The notes under the pieces: generated by a model
Database searches by the model: none
The model's input: the letters and a program-made list of their open reading frames with translations, nothing else
What the model was told of the DNA's origin: nothing
Program-made: the position numbers and the translations under genes
Shown here: piece after piece, positions 54,435 to 63,116 of the stretch
Position numbering within the stretch: the first letter of the stretch is position 1
Layout of the letters: the number at the start of each line of letters is the position of its first letter
Source: Chryseobacterium sp. Leaf180
GTDB taxonomy: Bacteria > Bacteroidota > Bacteroidia > Flavobacteriales > Weeksellaceae
Assembly (NCBI RefSeq): GCF_001424585.1
Contig: NZ_LMPJ01000001.1
Span: 216,442-280,441 of the forward strand
DNA length: 64,000 nucleotides
Direction: 5' to 3'

Positions 54435-55319
54435 TTATTCTTGTGGAATTGGGTTAAACTGTGAGTTTTCGATGGTCAGTTTTCGGCTCTGAAGATCGTA
54501 ATGATCATTCATTGACATCACATGAACCGTCAGATTATCAATAGAAATCGGTTCACCAAGATTAATATTGGTAAGATTGGTGTCTTTTATAAATCTTCCG
54601 TCGACAATAATTACAAGACCGGAACCTACCGCGGTCATAATTTCGTTGTGAATGAATAGTCCTGTATCTTCACCCAAGCCAATTCCTAAAGTTCGGGGAT
54701 TGCTTACAACTGCCTGAAAAAGTCTACCAATTCTTCCGCGCTGTACAAAGTGCGTATCGATAATTACATTATCGATGAGTCCAAGACCTTGCGTAGTTTT
54801 GATTTCACCTTTCAGCAAAGCTTCAGAACTGCTTCCCTGATAAATCATGTTTTCAGACGCAGCTGCGGCACCAGCAGAAGTCCCGGAATAAATAAAATCC
54901 TGCTCTTGGTATTTTAAAAGAATCGTGTCGTGAAAACGCGTTCCGCCAAGAATAGAGGTAAGTCTGAGCTGATCTCCACCAGTAAACATAACGACATCGG
55001 CCGCATTTGCACGTGCCACAATGGCATCAGAATTGGCTTCATCGCGGTTGTGAATATCAAGAACATTGACATTTTTAGCACCCAAAAATTCAAAAGCTTT
55101 CTTATATTCTGTACCCACAATTTGCGGAATCTGTGAAGCCGTAGTGATGACTTCGATGATAGAATCTTCTTTGTGCTTAGATTCTGTGATGATTTTACGC
55201 AAAATACCTCTTTCAAAAAAATTAAGATTTTTTTCGATATTTTGATCGTACTCTGTTTCAGCGAAGCTGCCTTTATTCACAGCGCCACCGATGATGATTA
55301 ATTTTCCAACAGGTCTCAT
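54435..55319 (-). CDS. cphB: Cyanophycinase
   Basis: I start at the ATG at 55319 (294 residues); a TTG three codons upstream overlaps the promoter. The protein is a serine peptidase-like class I amidotransferase fold member. It starts GKLIIIGGAV and has the nucleophile elbow YSGTSAGAAAAS, with Ser as nucleophile, preceded by FTGGDQLRLTSIL. Cyanophycinase cuts the polymer of aspartate and arginine to beta-Asp-Arg dipeptides. It is in an operon with iaaA and divergent from cphA, which makes the polymer. Confidence 0.93.
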   Translation of the reverse strand: MRPVGKLIIIGGAVNKGSFAETEYDQNIEKNLNFFERGILRKIITESKHKEDSIIEVITTASQIPQIVGTEYKKAFEFLGAKNVNVLDIHNRDEANSDAIVARANAADVVMFTGGDQLRLTSILGGTRFHDTILLKYQEQDFIYSGTSAGAAAASENMIYQGSSSEALLKGEIKTTQGLGLIDNVIIDTHFVQRGRIGRLFQAVVSNPRTLGIGLGEDTGLFIHNEIMTAVGSGLVIIVDGRFIKDTNLTNINLGEPISIDNLTVHVMSMNDHYDLQSRKLTIENSQFNPIPQE

Positions 55320-55325
55320 AGCTTG

Positions 55326-55333
55326 CAAATTTA
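55326..55333 (-). promoter_or_regulatory. -7 element of the cphB-iaaA operon, nearly leaderless
   Basis: TAAATTTG on the minus strand is a perfect TAnnTTTG match ending 6 nt before the ATG at 55319. The expected transcription start falls on or within a few bases of the start codon. Confidence 0.55.
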
Positions 55334-55463
55334 AAGAATTATTAATGTACAGAAAAGAAGATCGGCTTTTTTAAAATTATATTAACTCTCTTGTGCTAAA
55401 AATATTATCTTATTTTTTTAGCAAATCTTTAATAGTGCCGCATATTTTTCTCTGTTTTTGCAT

Positions 55464-55471
55464 TATCTTTG
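55464..55471 (+). promoter_or_regulatory. -7 element of the cphA promoter
   Basis: TATCTTTG is a perfect match, 44 nt before the ATG. No clear -33 TTG is seen. Confidence 0.6.
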
Positions 55472-55515
55472 ATTAAACAAGGAATTTTACCACTACTAAA
55501 TACTCAGAATAAACT

Positions 55516-58146
55516 ATGAAAATTGAAAAGATTCAGGCGTTGAGAGGTCCCAATATCTGGAGTATCAGACGAAAAAATTTGATACAGATGCGTTTGGATC
55601 TTGAAGAAATGGAGAATTTTCCGACCAATAAAATTGAAGGTTTCCGTGAGAGAATCGAAAAACTGCTTCCCTCACTCATCACACACCGTTGCAGCGAAGG
55701 TGTAGAAGGTGGATTTTTTCACCGCATAGAAACCGGAACCTGGATGGGACATGTGATCGAGCACATCGCTTTAGAAATACAGTCTCTCGCAGGAATGGAA
55801 GCGGGTTTTGGACGTACAAGAGAAACAAAATCTCCAGGAGTTTACAATGTCGTTTTCCATTATGTTGAAGAGAATGCCGGAATTTATGCTGCCGAACAGG
55901 CGGTTGAAATAGCGCAGGCTCTTATCGATGGCCACGATTACGATATTGATGCGTGTATTCAGACTTTAAAGGAAATCCGCGAAAAAGTCCGGCTTGGTCC
56001 TTCAACTGGAAGTATCGTAAAAGAAGCTTTGTCGAGAAGAATTCCATGGATCCGATTGGGTAGTAACTCACTTGTACAGCTTGGATATGGTGTGAATCAG
56101 CAGCGATTTCAGGCAACAATAACGGGAAATACCAGCAGCATTGCAGTTGATATTGCCTGTAATAAAGAATTGACGAAGAGAATGCTGCACGACAGCGCGA
56201 TTCCTGTGCCTAAAGGTGAACTTATTATTGACGAACTTGGTCTCGAAAATGTAATTCAGAAAATCGGTTATCCTATTGTAATCAAACCTTTGGATGGAAA
56301 TCACGGTAAAGGTTCTTCTATTAATATTAACGATTGGGAATCTGCGAAAACCGGTCTTACATATGCACAAATTTATTCGCCTAAAGTTATCGTTGAAAAA
56401 TATATCACAGGGTACGATTTCAGAATCTTGGTGATCAATAATAAAATGGTAGCGGCTGCCAGACGGGTTCCCGCACATGTGGTAGGTGATGGCGAAATGA
56501 CCATTCGGGCTTTAATTGAAAAAGAAAATTCTGACCCAAGAAGAGGTTATGGGCACGAAAATGTTTTAACGGAAATTGGTGTTGATAAAGACACAACGGA
56601 ACTTCTTGAAAAGTTGCATTATACACTGGAATCTGTTCCGCAAAAAGGTGAAGTAGTTTATCTTAAATCGACCGCGAATCTTTCCACTGGCGGTACATCA
56701 ATCGACGTCACAGACATGGTTCATCCGGAAAACGTGACAATGGCTGAGCGAATCTCAAAAATCATCGGTCTTGATGTTTGTGGAATTGATATTATGGCTG
56801 AAAATCTAACACAGCCTTTAAAGGAAAGCGGTGGCGCAATTATCGAAGTGAATGCTGCACCCGGTTTTAGAATGCATTTGGCGCCAAGCGAAGGTTTACC
56901 GAGAAACGTTGCCGCACCGGTTGTTGATATGTTGTATCCACAAGGAAAACCGTTCACCATTCCGATTATCGCGGTTACTGGAACCAACGGTAAGACGACA
57001 ACGACAAGATTGATTTCTCATATCGTAAAAAATAACGGCTACCGTGTAGGTTTTACAACTTCAGACGGAATTTATATTCAAAACACAATGCTTACGCGTG
57101 GTGATACGACAGGACCGGTTTCTGCTGAATTTATTCTTAAAGATCCAACCGTAGAATTTGCTGTTTTAGAAACAGCCCGTGGAGGAATTCTCCGTTCCGG
57201 TCTGGGTTTTTCACAATGTGACATTGGCGTTTTGACGAATATTAAAGAAGATCATTTGGGAATGAATGATATTCACAATCTGAAAGACCTTACAAAAGTT
57301 AAACGTGTAGTTCTTGACAGCGTAAAGAAAAACGGTTGGAGCATTTTGAATGCCGAAGACGAATATTCGATGCGCATCATCAATGATTTGCCAAGCAATG
57401 TCGCGATTTTCAGTTTGGATGAAAACAATCCGTATATCAAAAAATTTGCTCGCGAAGGAAAGATTACCTGCGTATATGAGGAAGGATTTGTGACAATTAA
57501 AAAAGGCGACTGGAAAATCAGAATCGGAAAAGCGAAAGATTTCCCAATCACGATGGAAGGAAAAGCAAGATTTATGATTGATAACGTGCTGGCCGCAAGT
57601 CTCGCATGTTACCTGTATGGTTTTGGCATAGAAGATATTTCAAATTCACTCCGAACATTTATCCCAAGTGCACAGCTGACGCCGGGAAGATTAAATATTT
57701 TTAATTTTAAAAACTTTAAAGTTTTAATTGATTTTGCTCATAATCCTGCAGGTTATGAAGCGATTGAAGATTACCTGAAAAATGTTGAATCGACGAAGAA
57801 AATAGGTATTATTTCCGGAGTTGGTGACCGCCGCGATGAAGATATTAAACTCTGCGGAAAAATCGCAGGAAGAATGTTTGACCACATTATTATCCGAAAT
57901 GAAAAACACCTTCGTGGTAGAACTGAAGAAGAAATTAATAGCTTGATTATAGAAGGAATGCAGGCTTCCGGAAGAGATGTGAGTTATGAAATCATTCCTA
58001 AGGAAATTGAAGCACTTAAACATGCGATGGGAATGGCCGAAGAAGGTACTTTTATTACAGCACTGAGTGATGTGATATCAAATGCAATCGATTTGGTTCA
58101 GGAATATCAGACTAGAGAATTGATGGAAGACGATAAAATGAATTAA
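55516..58146 (+). CDS. cphA: Cyanophycin synthetase
   Basis: The 876-residue, three-part enzyme has an N-terminal domain (about 1-160) and a central ATP-grasp (about 220-480; GYPIVIKPLDGNHGKGSS, then IIEVNAAPGFRMH). The Mur-ligase-like C-terminal domain has its P-loop GTNGKTTT at 489-496. The ATP-grasp part is known to add aspartate and the Mur part arginine to grow multi-L-arginyl-poly-L-aspartate. In the N-terminal domain, HVIEHIALE has His79, Glu82 and His83 in the positions of an inverted zinc motif, which in some cyanobacterial CphA1 enzymes forms a hidden peptidase that makes primers. All three domains look intact. It is divergent from the cphB-iaaA operon. Confidence 0.95.
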   Translation: MKIEKIQALRGPNIWSIRRKNLIQMRLDLEEMENFPTNKIEGFRERIEKLLPSLITHRCSEGVEGGFFHRIETGTWMGHVIEHIALEIQSLAGMEAGFGRTRETKSPGVYNVVFHYVEENAGIYAAEQAVEIAQALIDGHDYDIDACIQTLKEIREKVRLGPSTGSIVKEALSRRIPWIRLGSNSLVQLGYGVNQQRFQATITGNTSSIAVDIACNKELTKRMLHDSAIPVPKGELIIDELGLENVIQKIGYPIVIKPLDGNHGKGSSININDWESAKTGLTYAQIYSPKVIVEKYITGYDFRILVINNKMVAAARRVPAHVVGDGEMTIRALIEKENSDPRRGYGHENVLTEIGVDKDTTELLEKLHYTLESVPQKGEVVYLKSTANLSTGGTSIDVTDMVHPENVTMAERISKIIGLDVCGIDIMAENLTQPLKESGGAIIEVNAAPGFRMHLAPSEGLPRNVAAPVVDMLYPQGKPFTIPIIAVTGTNGKTTTTRLISHIVKNNGYRVGFTTSDGIYIQNTMLTRGDTTGPVSAEFILKDPTVEFAVLETARGGILRSGLGFSQCDIGVLTNIKEDHLGMNDIHNLKDLTKVKRVVLDSVKKNGWSILNAEDEYSMRIINDLPSNVAIFSLDENNPYIKKFAREGKITCVYEEGFVTIKKGDWKIRIGKAKDFPITMEGKARFMIDNVLAASLACYLYGFGIEDISNSLRTFIPSAQLTPGRLNIFNFKNFKVLIDFAHNPAGYEAIEDYLKNVESTKKIGIISGVGDRRDEDIKLCGKIAGRMFDHIIIRNEKHLRGRTEEEINSLIIEGMQASGRDVSYEIIPKEIEALKHAMGMAEEGTFITALSDVISNAIDLVQEYQTRELMEDDKMN

Positions 58147-58167
58147 CTGATAAAGAAAGTAAAACAA

Positions 58168-58196
58168 AAAACTCCGGAACTGCCGGAGTTTTTTTT
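58168..58196. terminator. Bidirectional terminator between cphA and the amidoligase operon
   Basis: The stem AAACTCCGG/CCGGAGTTT has a short AACTG loop and T-runs on both sides. It separates two converging units and reaches the stop codon of the minus-strand gene. Confidence 0.85.
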
Positions 58197-59376
58197 ATGG
58201 TGTAAAAAATGCGTGCGAACTGCCAATCCAAATCGCGTCTTTTTTATTAAAATCAACATTTACCATCGCCGCTTTAGTCATTCTGGCGAGATTTTGCAGA
58301 AGAATTGGGCGCTCATCATTTTCTTTCCAGATATATAAAAGCCGAATTTCTGCCATCGAGAATTCACCGTTGATGTCTTTAAAAACTGGTTCGTACCGTA
58401 CTTTTTTCTGAAGAATAAAATTTTCAGGATCCTGTATTGCTTTAGTTTTCTCTAATGTGGGGTGAAGATCAACGCCGCTTCCCGCAAAAGAAAACAGCGG
58501 CTTCAAAACAAAATTTTCCAGATTTTCATCTTCCGGAAATTCATTCAGAAAATAACTTTTTGGCACAAAACTGTGCTTTAGCAGAGGTAAAAGATATTTC
58601 GAAATCTTAAAAAACCAATTCGGATGCGTAATCCATTTCACATCAACCTCATCTTTAAAATCAAATTCGGTTTTCAGATTTGGAATTTTATCAAGTTCAT
58701 CAAAAATCACGCGGTTGTAAATTCTTCTGATATCGATTTTCCGGCCGTCATTTTCGTAAAATAATTTTTTTCCTTCTTTTATTACTTTGGTAAGGCAGAC
58801 GGTTTTGATTCCTAAAAGTTTTTCCGTTAATGCAAAGTCAATTGCGGTCTTCTGTTTTTCGGGGTAAATCTCCAGAAGTATAACATTTTCAGGATTTTCA
58901 TCGCCGATAATTAATTCAGAAAGATGATTTTGATATTCTTGAGGCGAAATATCATTTTTAATTTCAGTTAAAAAAGGATAAACGTCGCAGAAAGTTTCTT
59001 CGTATACATTTTGAAAAGCATATAGCGAGGGAAATGCCTGTAACTCAATAAGTCGTGGTTCAATCTCTCCGTTTACAGATTTACAGATTCCAAAATCGAT
59101 CGTGAAAAAATGAGCATGTTTGCTGTCATTCGGGACAAAACAATTTTCTGGAATTGACTTTAAAAGAAGCTCATCCGGAATATTTTTTATCTGATCGATA
59201 ATACTGTCGCTCGCGTCAGTAAGTTTTTTCTTAAATTCTTGAGATAAAAAAATCGGACTTTCAGACAACCGGAATCCAGGCTCACTTCCTGATTTTTCTT
59301 TCAGTTTGCTTTTCATCAGCGCATATTTTTCCTGAGAAAACTGCACATTAAATTCGTCGCGGTATTTTTTTATCAT
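58195..59376 (-). CDS. Divergent ATP-grasp-like protein, last gene of the amidoligase operon
   Basis: The 393-residue protein has no family I can assign firmly. Its C-terminal part carries an ATP-grasp-like lysine strand and glycine loop (NFVLKPLFSFAGSGVDLHP, about residues 287-305) followed by acidic segments (EPVFKDINGEFSMAEIRLLY). The N-terminal half has HFFTIDFGICKS and PRLIELQAFPSLYAF, where the Glu could bind metal. The order of motifs resembles circularly permuted or glutathionylspermidine-synthase-like ATP-grasp enzymes. Its place at the end of a row of ligases supports a role in bond formation. It could also be a non-catalytic partner. It starts 19 nt after the amidotransferase gene. 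Confidence 0.75.
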   Translation of the reverse strand: MIKKYRDEFNVQFSQEKYALMKSKLKEKSGSEPGFRLSESPIFLSQEFKKKLTDASDSIIDQIKNIPDELLLKSIPENCFVPNDSKHAHFFTIDFGICKSVNGEIEPRLIELQAFPSLYAFQNVYEETFCDVYPFLTEIKNDISPQEYQNHLSELIIGDENPENVILLEIYPEKQKTAIDFALTEKLLGIKTVCLTKVIKEGKKLFYENDGRKIDIRRIYNRVIFDELDKIPNLKTEFDFKDEVDVKWITHPNWFFKISKYLLPLLKHSFVPKSYFLNEFPEDENLENFVLKPLFSFAGSGVDLHPTLEKTKAIQDPENFILQKKVRYEPVFKDINGEFSMAEIRLLYIWKENDERPILLQNLARMTKAAMVNVDFNKKDAIWIGSSHAFFTP

Positions 59377-59395
59377 CTGTAATTTTTAATTTTTG

Positions 59396-60223
59396 CTAAA
59401 CTGCCTGCATTTCCAAAATCTGATCTTTCGCGCGCTGGAGAAATTTCGGTAAAATATGCGCCTGCGTCAGTCTTATTTTATCATCATCATGAATTCGTGT
59501 AACAGTTTCCAGATATTTTTCCATCCCAAAACTCTCAATCATGGCAAGTTTATTTTTTTCGTCTTTCAGGTTTTCAAGCATTCCTTCAGGATTTGCTTCC
59601 GGATGAAACTGTGTGCCGTAAATTTCTTCGGAAAATTTTACCGCCATCACGGCTCGTTCGAGATCTACATACGGACGAAGTTTTTCGATGGCAAGAACTT
59701 GCATGTTTAATTTTTCAAAACGGTCAAAATCTGGATGAATAAATTGATATGCACGCGAATCAACGGCGAAAAACGGCTCGGGTAGATTTTTAAAAATAAA
59801 ATCATTTTCACCTTCCTCAGTTTTGTGTACAGGCATGATGCCGAAGGAATATGATTTTCTCAAGGTAACATCACCCAATTTCCAGTGAATTGCCGCCATC
59901 TGAAATGAATGGCAGATCAAAAAAACATGTTTTTTTGCTACACTGTTTTCGTTGAGACTGTAAATTTTATCTAAAAAATCAGCGAACCTTTTTTCCCAAA
60001 CTTCACCAACGGGATGTGGATCTCCCGGCCCGCCGGATGAAATGAAAATATCGTAATCCTCAACTTCAGGCATTTCATTTTTAAACCGGACATCAAAACT
60101 TTCTACTGAAACAGGCACGTCACAGCCACTGCAAAATGTTTCTGCAATTTCTTTGATATTTTTAAAACCCTGATTGACACGGTTATCATTCATGTCTAGC
60201 AGGGCAATTTTAATAGATTTCAT
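59396..60223 (-). CDS. Class I glutamine amidotransferase of the amidoligase operon
   Basis: The 275-residue protein is a stand-alone triad-type GATase: an SSGGPGDP oxyanion turn at about 62-69, nucleophile Cys104 in LICHSFQM, and His207 with Glu209 in YGTQFHPEANPEGM. All three catalytic residues are present, so it may release ammonia from glutamine or act as a peptidase. No synthase domain is fused. It lies 30 nt after the YbdK-like ligase, so it may supply ammonia to a ligase in the operon or hydrolyse a gamma-glutamyl bond made there. Both are inferences. Confidence 0.88.
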   Translation of the reverse strand: MKSIKIALLDMNDNRVNQGFKNIKEIAETFCSGCDVPVSVESFDVRFKNEMPEVEDYDIFISSGGPGDPHPVGEVWEKRFADFLDKIYSLNENSVAKKHVFLICHSFQMAAIHWKLGDVTLRKSYSFGIMPVHKTEEGENDFIFKNLPEPFFAVDSRAYQFIHPDFDRFEKLNMQVLAIEKLRPYVDLERAVMAVKFSEEIYGTQFHPEANPEGMLENLKDEKNKLAMIESFGMEKYLETVTRIHDDDKIRLTQAHILPKFLQRAKDQILEMQAV

Positions 60224-60253
60224 CTGACTTTGTTTGCCGCAAATTTATGCATA

Positions 60254-61372
60254 TTAAAAATCACTGTCCATGTGTGTGATTCCGTATTCTGTTTCTTTGA
60301 TCATGTAATCGACCACTTTCGTCAAATCGCCGGTCTCTTCATACACCTTTAACTGACGGTCGGCGCCGGTTCCGTGATCAATAATTTTCCAGGCATATTC
60401 TACCTCATTTCGGCAGCCAAGATCATCCACAACATCATCGATAAACTCTAAAAGTTCCTTCAATAAATCAGCATAAGGTACAGATTCTTCTTTACCAAAA
60501 TCGATAAGATGTGAGTGAATTCCGTCCCGCGAAGCACGCCATTTATTTTCATTTAAAAGCAGTCGACGATAACTTCTGAAACTTAAATTCTGCTGATGAA
60601 GTTTATAAATTTTGGCCACGAGACACTGCATAATAGCAGCCAAACAAACGGTTTCGTCTAACCTTAACGGCATATCGCAAATCCTGAATTCGATGGTAGG
60701 GTAGAACGGATGTACGCGTAAATCCCACCAGATTTTTTTTGCATTATCGATGGTTCCGGTTTTTACCAGAAGATCCACGTAGCTGTCAAACTCGGCAAGA
60801 GAATTGAAAAAACTGGGAATTCCCGTACGCGGAAATTTAACAAAAATCTCCTGTCTGTAAGATTTAAAACCTGTTTTACGGCCGATCCAAAAAGGAGAAT
60901 TCACTGATAAAGCGTAAACGTGTGGAAGAAAATACCGCATCACGTTCTGAATGCGTACACCTTCCTCACGGTTTGGGATTCCGATATGTACATGCAGTCC
61001 GAAAATGAGGTTTCCACGGGCGACATCGCCCATATCGTCCACGATTTTATTATAACGCTCGCCGTCGGTAATCGTATTGTGCTCCCAATTCGAAAACGGA
61101 TGCGTTCCTCCGCCACAAACACGTAAGCCCTGCTCGTGCGCTGTATTGATGAGATGTTTCCGAAGCTGGGTAAGTTCCGCTTTGGCTTCCTGAATATTCT
61201 GGCAGATTCCGGTTTCCATCTCGATCATCGATTCGTGCATCTCGTATTTGAGATTTTCGCTGAGAATCGCTTTTCCGCCTTCAATAATTTTGGAAACATG
61301 GGAAATAAGATCGCGGCTTTCGACGTCTATGATCTGATATTCTTCTTCAATCCCGATGGTAAAGGTGTGCAT
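60254..61372 (-). CDS. YbdK-type carboxylate-amine ligase (GCS2 family)
   Basis: The 372-residue protein begins with the GCS2 signature FTIGIEEEYQIIDVESR and contains GGGTHPFSNW, the LHVHIGIPNREEG motif with the metal-binding His residues, and the FRICDMPL segment. The family is related to glutamate-cysteine ligase and joins a carboxylate to an amine with ATP; YbdK itself has weak gamma-glutamyl-cysteine synthesis activity. It sits between an ATP-grasp ligase (18 nt upstream) and the GATase, which suggests another amino acid substrate. The name glutathione synthesis should not be assumed. Confidence 0.92.
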   Translation of the reverse strand: MHTFTIGIEEEYQIIDVESRDLISHVSKIIEGGKAILSENLKYEMHESMIEMETGICQNIQEAKAELTQLRKHLINTAHEQGLRVCGGGTHPFSNWEHNTITDGERYNKIVDDMGDVARGNLIFGLHVHIGIPNREEGVRIQNVMRYFLPHVYALSVNSPFWIGRKTGFKSYRQEIFVKFPRTGIPSFFNSLAEFDSYVDLLVKTGTIDNAKKIWWDLRVHPFYPTIEFRICDMPLRLDETVCLAAIMQCLVAKIYKLHQQNLSFRSYRRLLLNENKWRASRDGIHSHLIDFGKEESVPYADLLKELLEFIDDVVDDLGCRNEVEYAWKIIDHGTGADRQLKVYEETGDLTKVVDYMIKETEYGITHMDSDF

Positions 61373-61390
61373 TTTGTGTTTCTTAATAGG

Positions 61391-62350
61391 TTAAACCTTT
61401 TTTAAAGAATCTTTTACGAAAGTTCCCCAAGAGATATTCTGTTTTCCCGGAACGTATTCTTTCGCTTTTTCGATGGCCAGTTTTGCTGAATGCTCTACAA
61501 TCCATGCGAAATTTTCTTCTCCAACAGCATTTTTGTCGGCATCAGGAGCTGGATTACAGAAATCAATCGCATAAGGAATACCGTCACGCACTGCAAATTC
61601 TACCGTATTGAAATCGTAACCTAAAGCTTTATTCATCTTTAAAGTATAATCGGTAATGGTTTTCAGAAGTTTTTTCTGCTCATTGCCCGATGTTTTATGT
61701 GTTGTAGCGTAGCGTAAATGCGGTTCGTTTCTTGGCTCGTAAGGCATGATGTGTACATATTTCTGACCTAAACAGTACACTCTGTAATAATCTTCAAAAA
61801 TAATTTCTTCCTGAACCATCATTACAAGTTGACCCGTTTCGCCTAATTTATTCCAGAGATCTTCCGGAGAATCAACGCGGTAAACACTCTTCCAGCCTCC
61901 GCCATCGTGAGGTTTCATATAAGCAGGAAATCCTACATATTCAAAAATATAATCCCAGTCGTGCGGAAATTTGAGGTTTCTGAATGATTTTTCACTGGTG
62001 TCTGTCGGACGCTCGTGTGAAGGAAGCAAAACCGTTTTTGGCAAAGGAATCCCGAGTTTGCTCATTAGAGCATTATTAAAAAACTTTTCGTCAGCGCTCC
62101 ACCAGAAAGGATTATTAATCACATACGTTCCGTTCAGCGCAGCATTCTTAAGATATGCTCTGTAGAAAGGAACATCCTGCGAAATTCTATCAATAATCAC
62201 AGCATAGCCATAATCTGCACCTTGCTCAAGCTTGTCGATTGTCACCGGTTCAGCTATGATCTCACCTTTTCCCAATTCATTTACTTTATCGATAAAAGCC
62301 CACGGAAACGTGTCTTCCATACCAAATAAAATACCTACTTTCTTTGCCAT
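61391..62350 (-). CDS. RimK-like ATP-grasp ligase
   Basis: The 319-residue ATP-grasp protein has an N-terminal preATP-grasp domain (KKVGILFGMEDTFPWAFIDKVN) and a central FPAYMKPHDGGGWKSVYRV with the ATP-binding Lys and glycine loop. VMMVQEEI follows, and DFCNPAPDADKN holds the metal-binding Asp/Asn. Such enzymes activate a carboxylate as acyl phosphate and join it to an amine or thiol. The gene is 31 nt after the esterase gene and 18 nt before the YbdK-like gene. The substrate pair is unknown. Confidence 0.88.
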   Translation of the reverse strand: MAKKVGILFGMEDTFPWAFIDKVNELGKGEIIAEPVTIDKLEQGADYGYAVIIDRISQDVPFYRAYLKNAALNGTYVINNPFWWSADEKFFNNALMSKLGIPLPKTVLLPSHERPTDTSEKSFRNLKFPHDWDYIFEYVGFPAYMKPHDGGGWKSVYRVDSPEDLWNKLGETGQLVMMVQEEIIFEDYYRVYCLGQKYVHIMPYEPRNEPHLRYATTHKTSGNEQKKLLKTITDYTLKMNKALGYDFNTVEFAVRDGIPYAIDFCNPAPDADKNAVGEENFAWIVEHSAKLAIEKAKEYVPGKQNISWGTFVKDSLKKV

Positions 62351-62381
62351 AATTTATTTTTATCAGTTGTTTAATATAGTT

Positions 62382-63095
62382 TTAAGAGAAAAATTCACCT
62401 ATAAATTTCGGGAAAACCATACGCCAGAGAGGCCAGTCATGATTAATCCATTTCTGCTCGTCGTACCAGAAATTGATTCCTCTGGAAGTAAGAATCTGAG
62501 CCATTTCAAGATTTTTGTCCCGGCAGATATCTTCATCTGAAGTGCTCAGAACGATGTGCATATGATTGTATTTCCAGGGAGCATCGTTTTTCACAAATTC
62601 GCGCGGACAATTAAAATAAACCAGATCGTCACTGTAGCCATCCATAAAATTACGGATGCTGAACGCACCGGAAAGCGCAAAAAGATGCGAAACCACACCA
62701 GGAAATCTAAAAGCAAAATTAGCTGCATGATAACCTCCAAAACTCGCTCCTGCTACGGCCACGCGCTCAGTCTGATGTATTTTCTGAATGTACGGAATAA
62801 ACTCGCGAATGAGAAACTGTACATATTTCTCGTAATTTCTGATGCGCTGTTGAGGCGAAATACTATTATCGTAAAAACTCCAGCCATCTATCGTTTCGAT
62901 ATTATAAAGTTTCACTTTTCCGCTATTTACAAACCAGTCGATGCTGCTGTTCAGGTGAAAATCGTGATTTTGAGTATACGATCCCTGCGAGGTCGGAAAC
63001 ATGATGATCGGATGACCGTAATGGCCGGTGATTTCCACTTTCAAACTCGTCTGTAAGATGTGCGAATAGTAATCTGTATGCTGAATCTGCGGCAT
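62382..63095 (-). CDS. Alpha/beta-hydrolase esterase of the amidoligase operon
   Basis: The 237-residue cytoplasmic hydrolase resembles the esterase D family (PF00756). The nucleophile elbow is GASFGGY with Ser118; an acidic candidate lies in TSDEDICR near residue 185, and the His is in WINHDWPLW near the C-terminus. The catalytic triad looks complete. It has no signal peptide, which fits intracellular work on a product of the ligases. It may release or transfer an acyl group; neither is shown. Confidence 0.85.
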   Translation of the reverse strand: MPQIQHTDYYSHILQTSLKVEITGHYGHPIIMFPTSQGSYTQNHDFHLNSSIDWFVNSGKVKLYNIETIDGWSFYDNSISPQQRIRNYEKYVQFLIREFIPYIQKIHQTERVAVAGASFGGYHAANFAFRFPGVVSHLFALSGAFSIRNFMDGYSDDLVYFNCPREFVKNDAPWKYNHMHIVLSTSDEDICRDKNLEMAQILTSRGINFWYDEQKWINHDWPLWRMVFPKFIGEFFS

Positions 63096-63116
63096 ATTTT
63101 CGTTTTTAAAAGTGAT

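Noticed and set aside
60254..61372. Naming the YbdK-like gene as glutathione synthesis gshA
   Set aside because: GCS2 proteins of this type are not proven glutamate-cysteine ligases here, and no gshB is next to it; the context favours another substrate.
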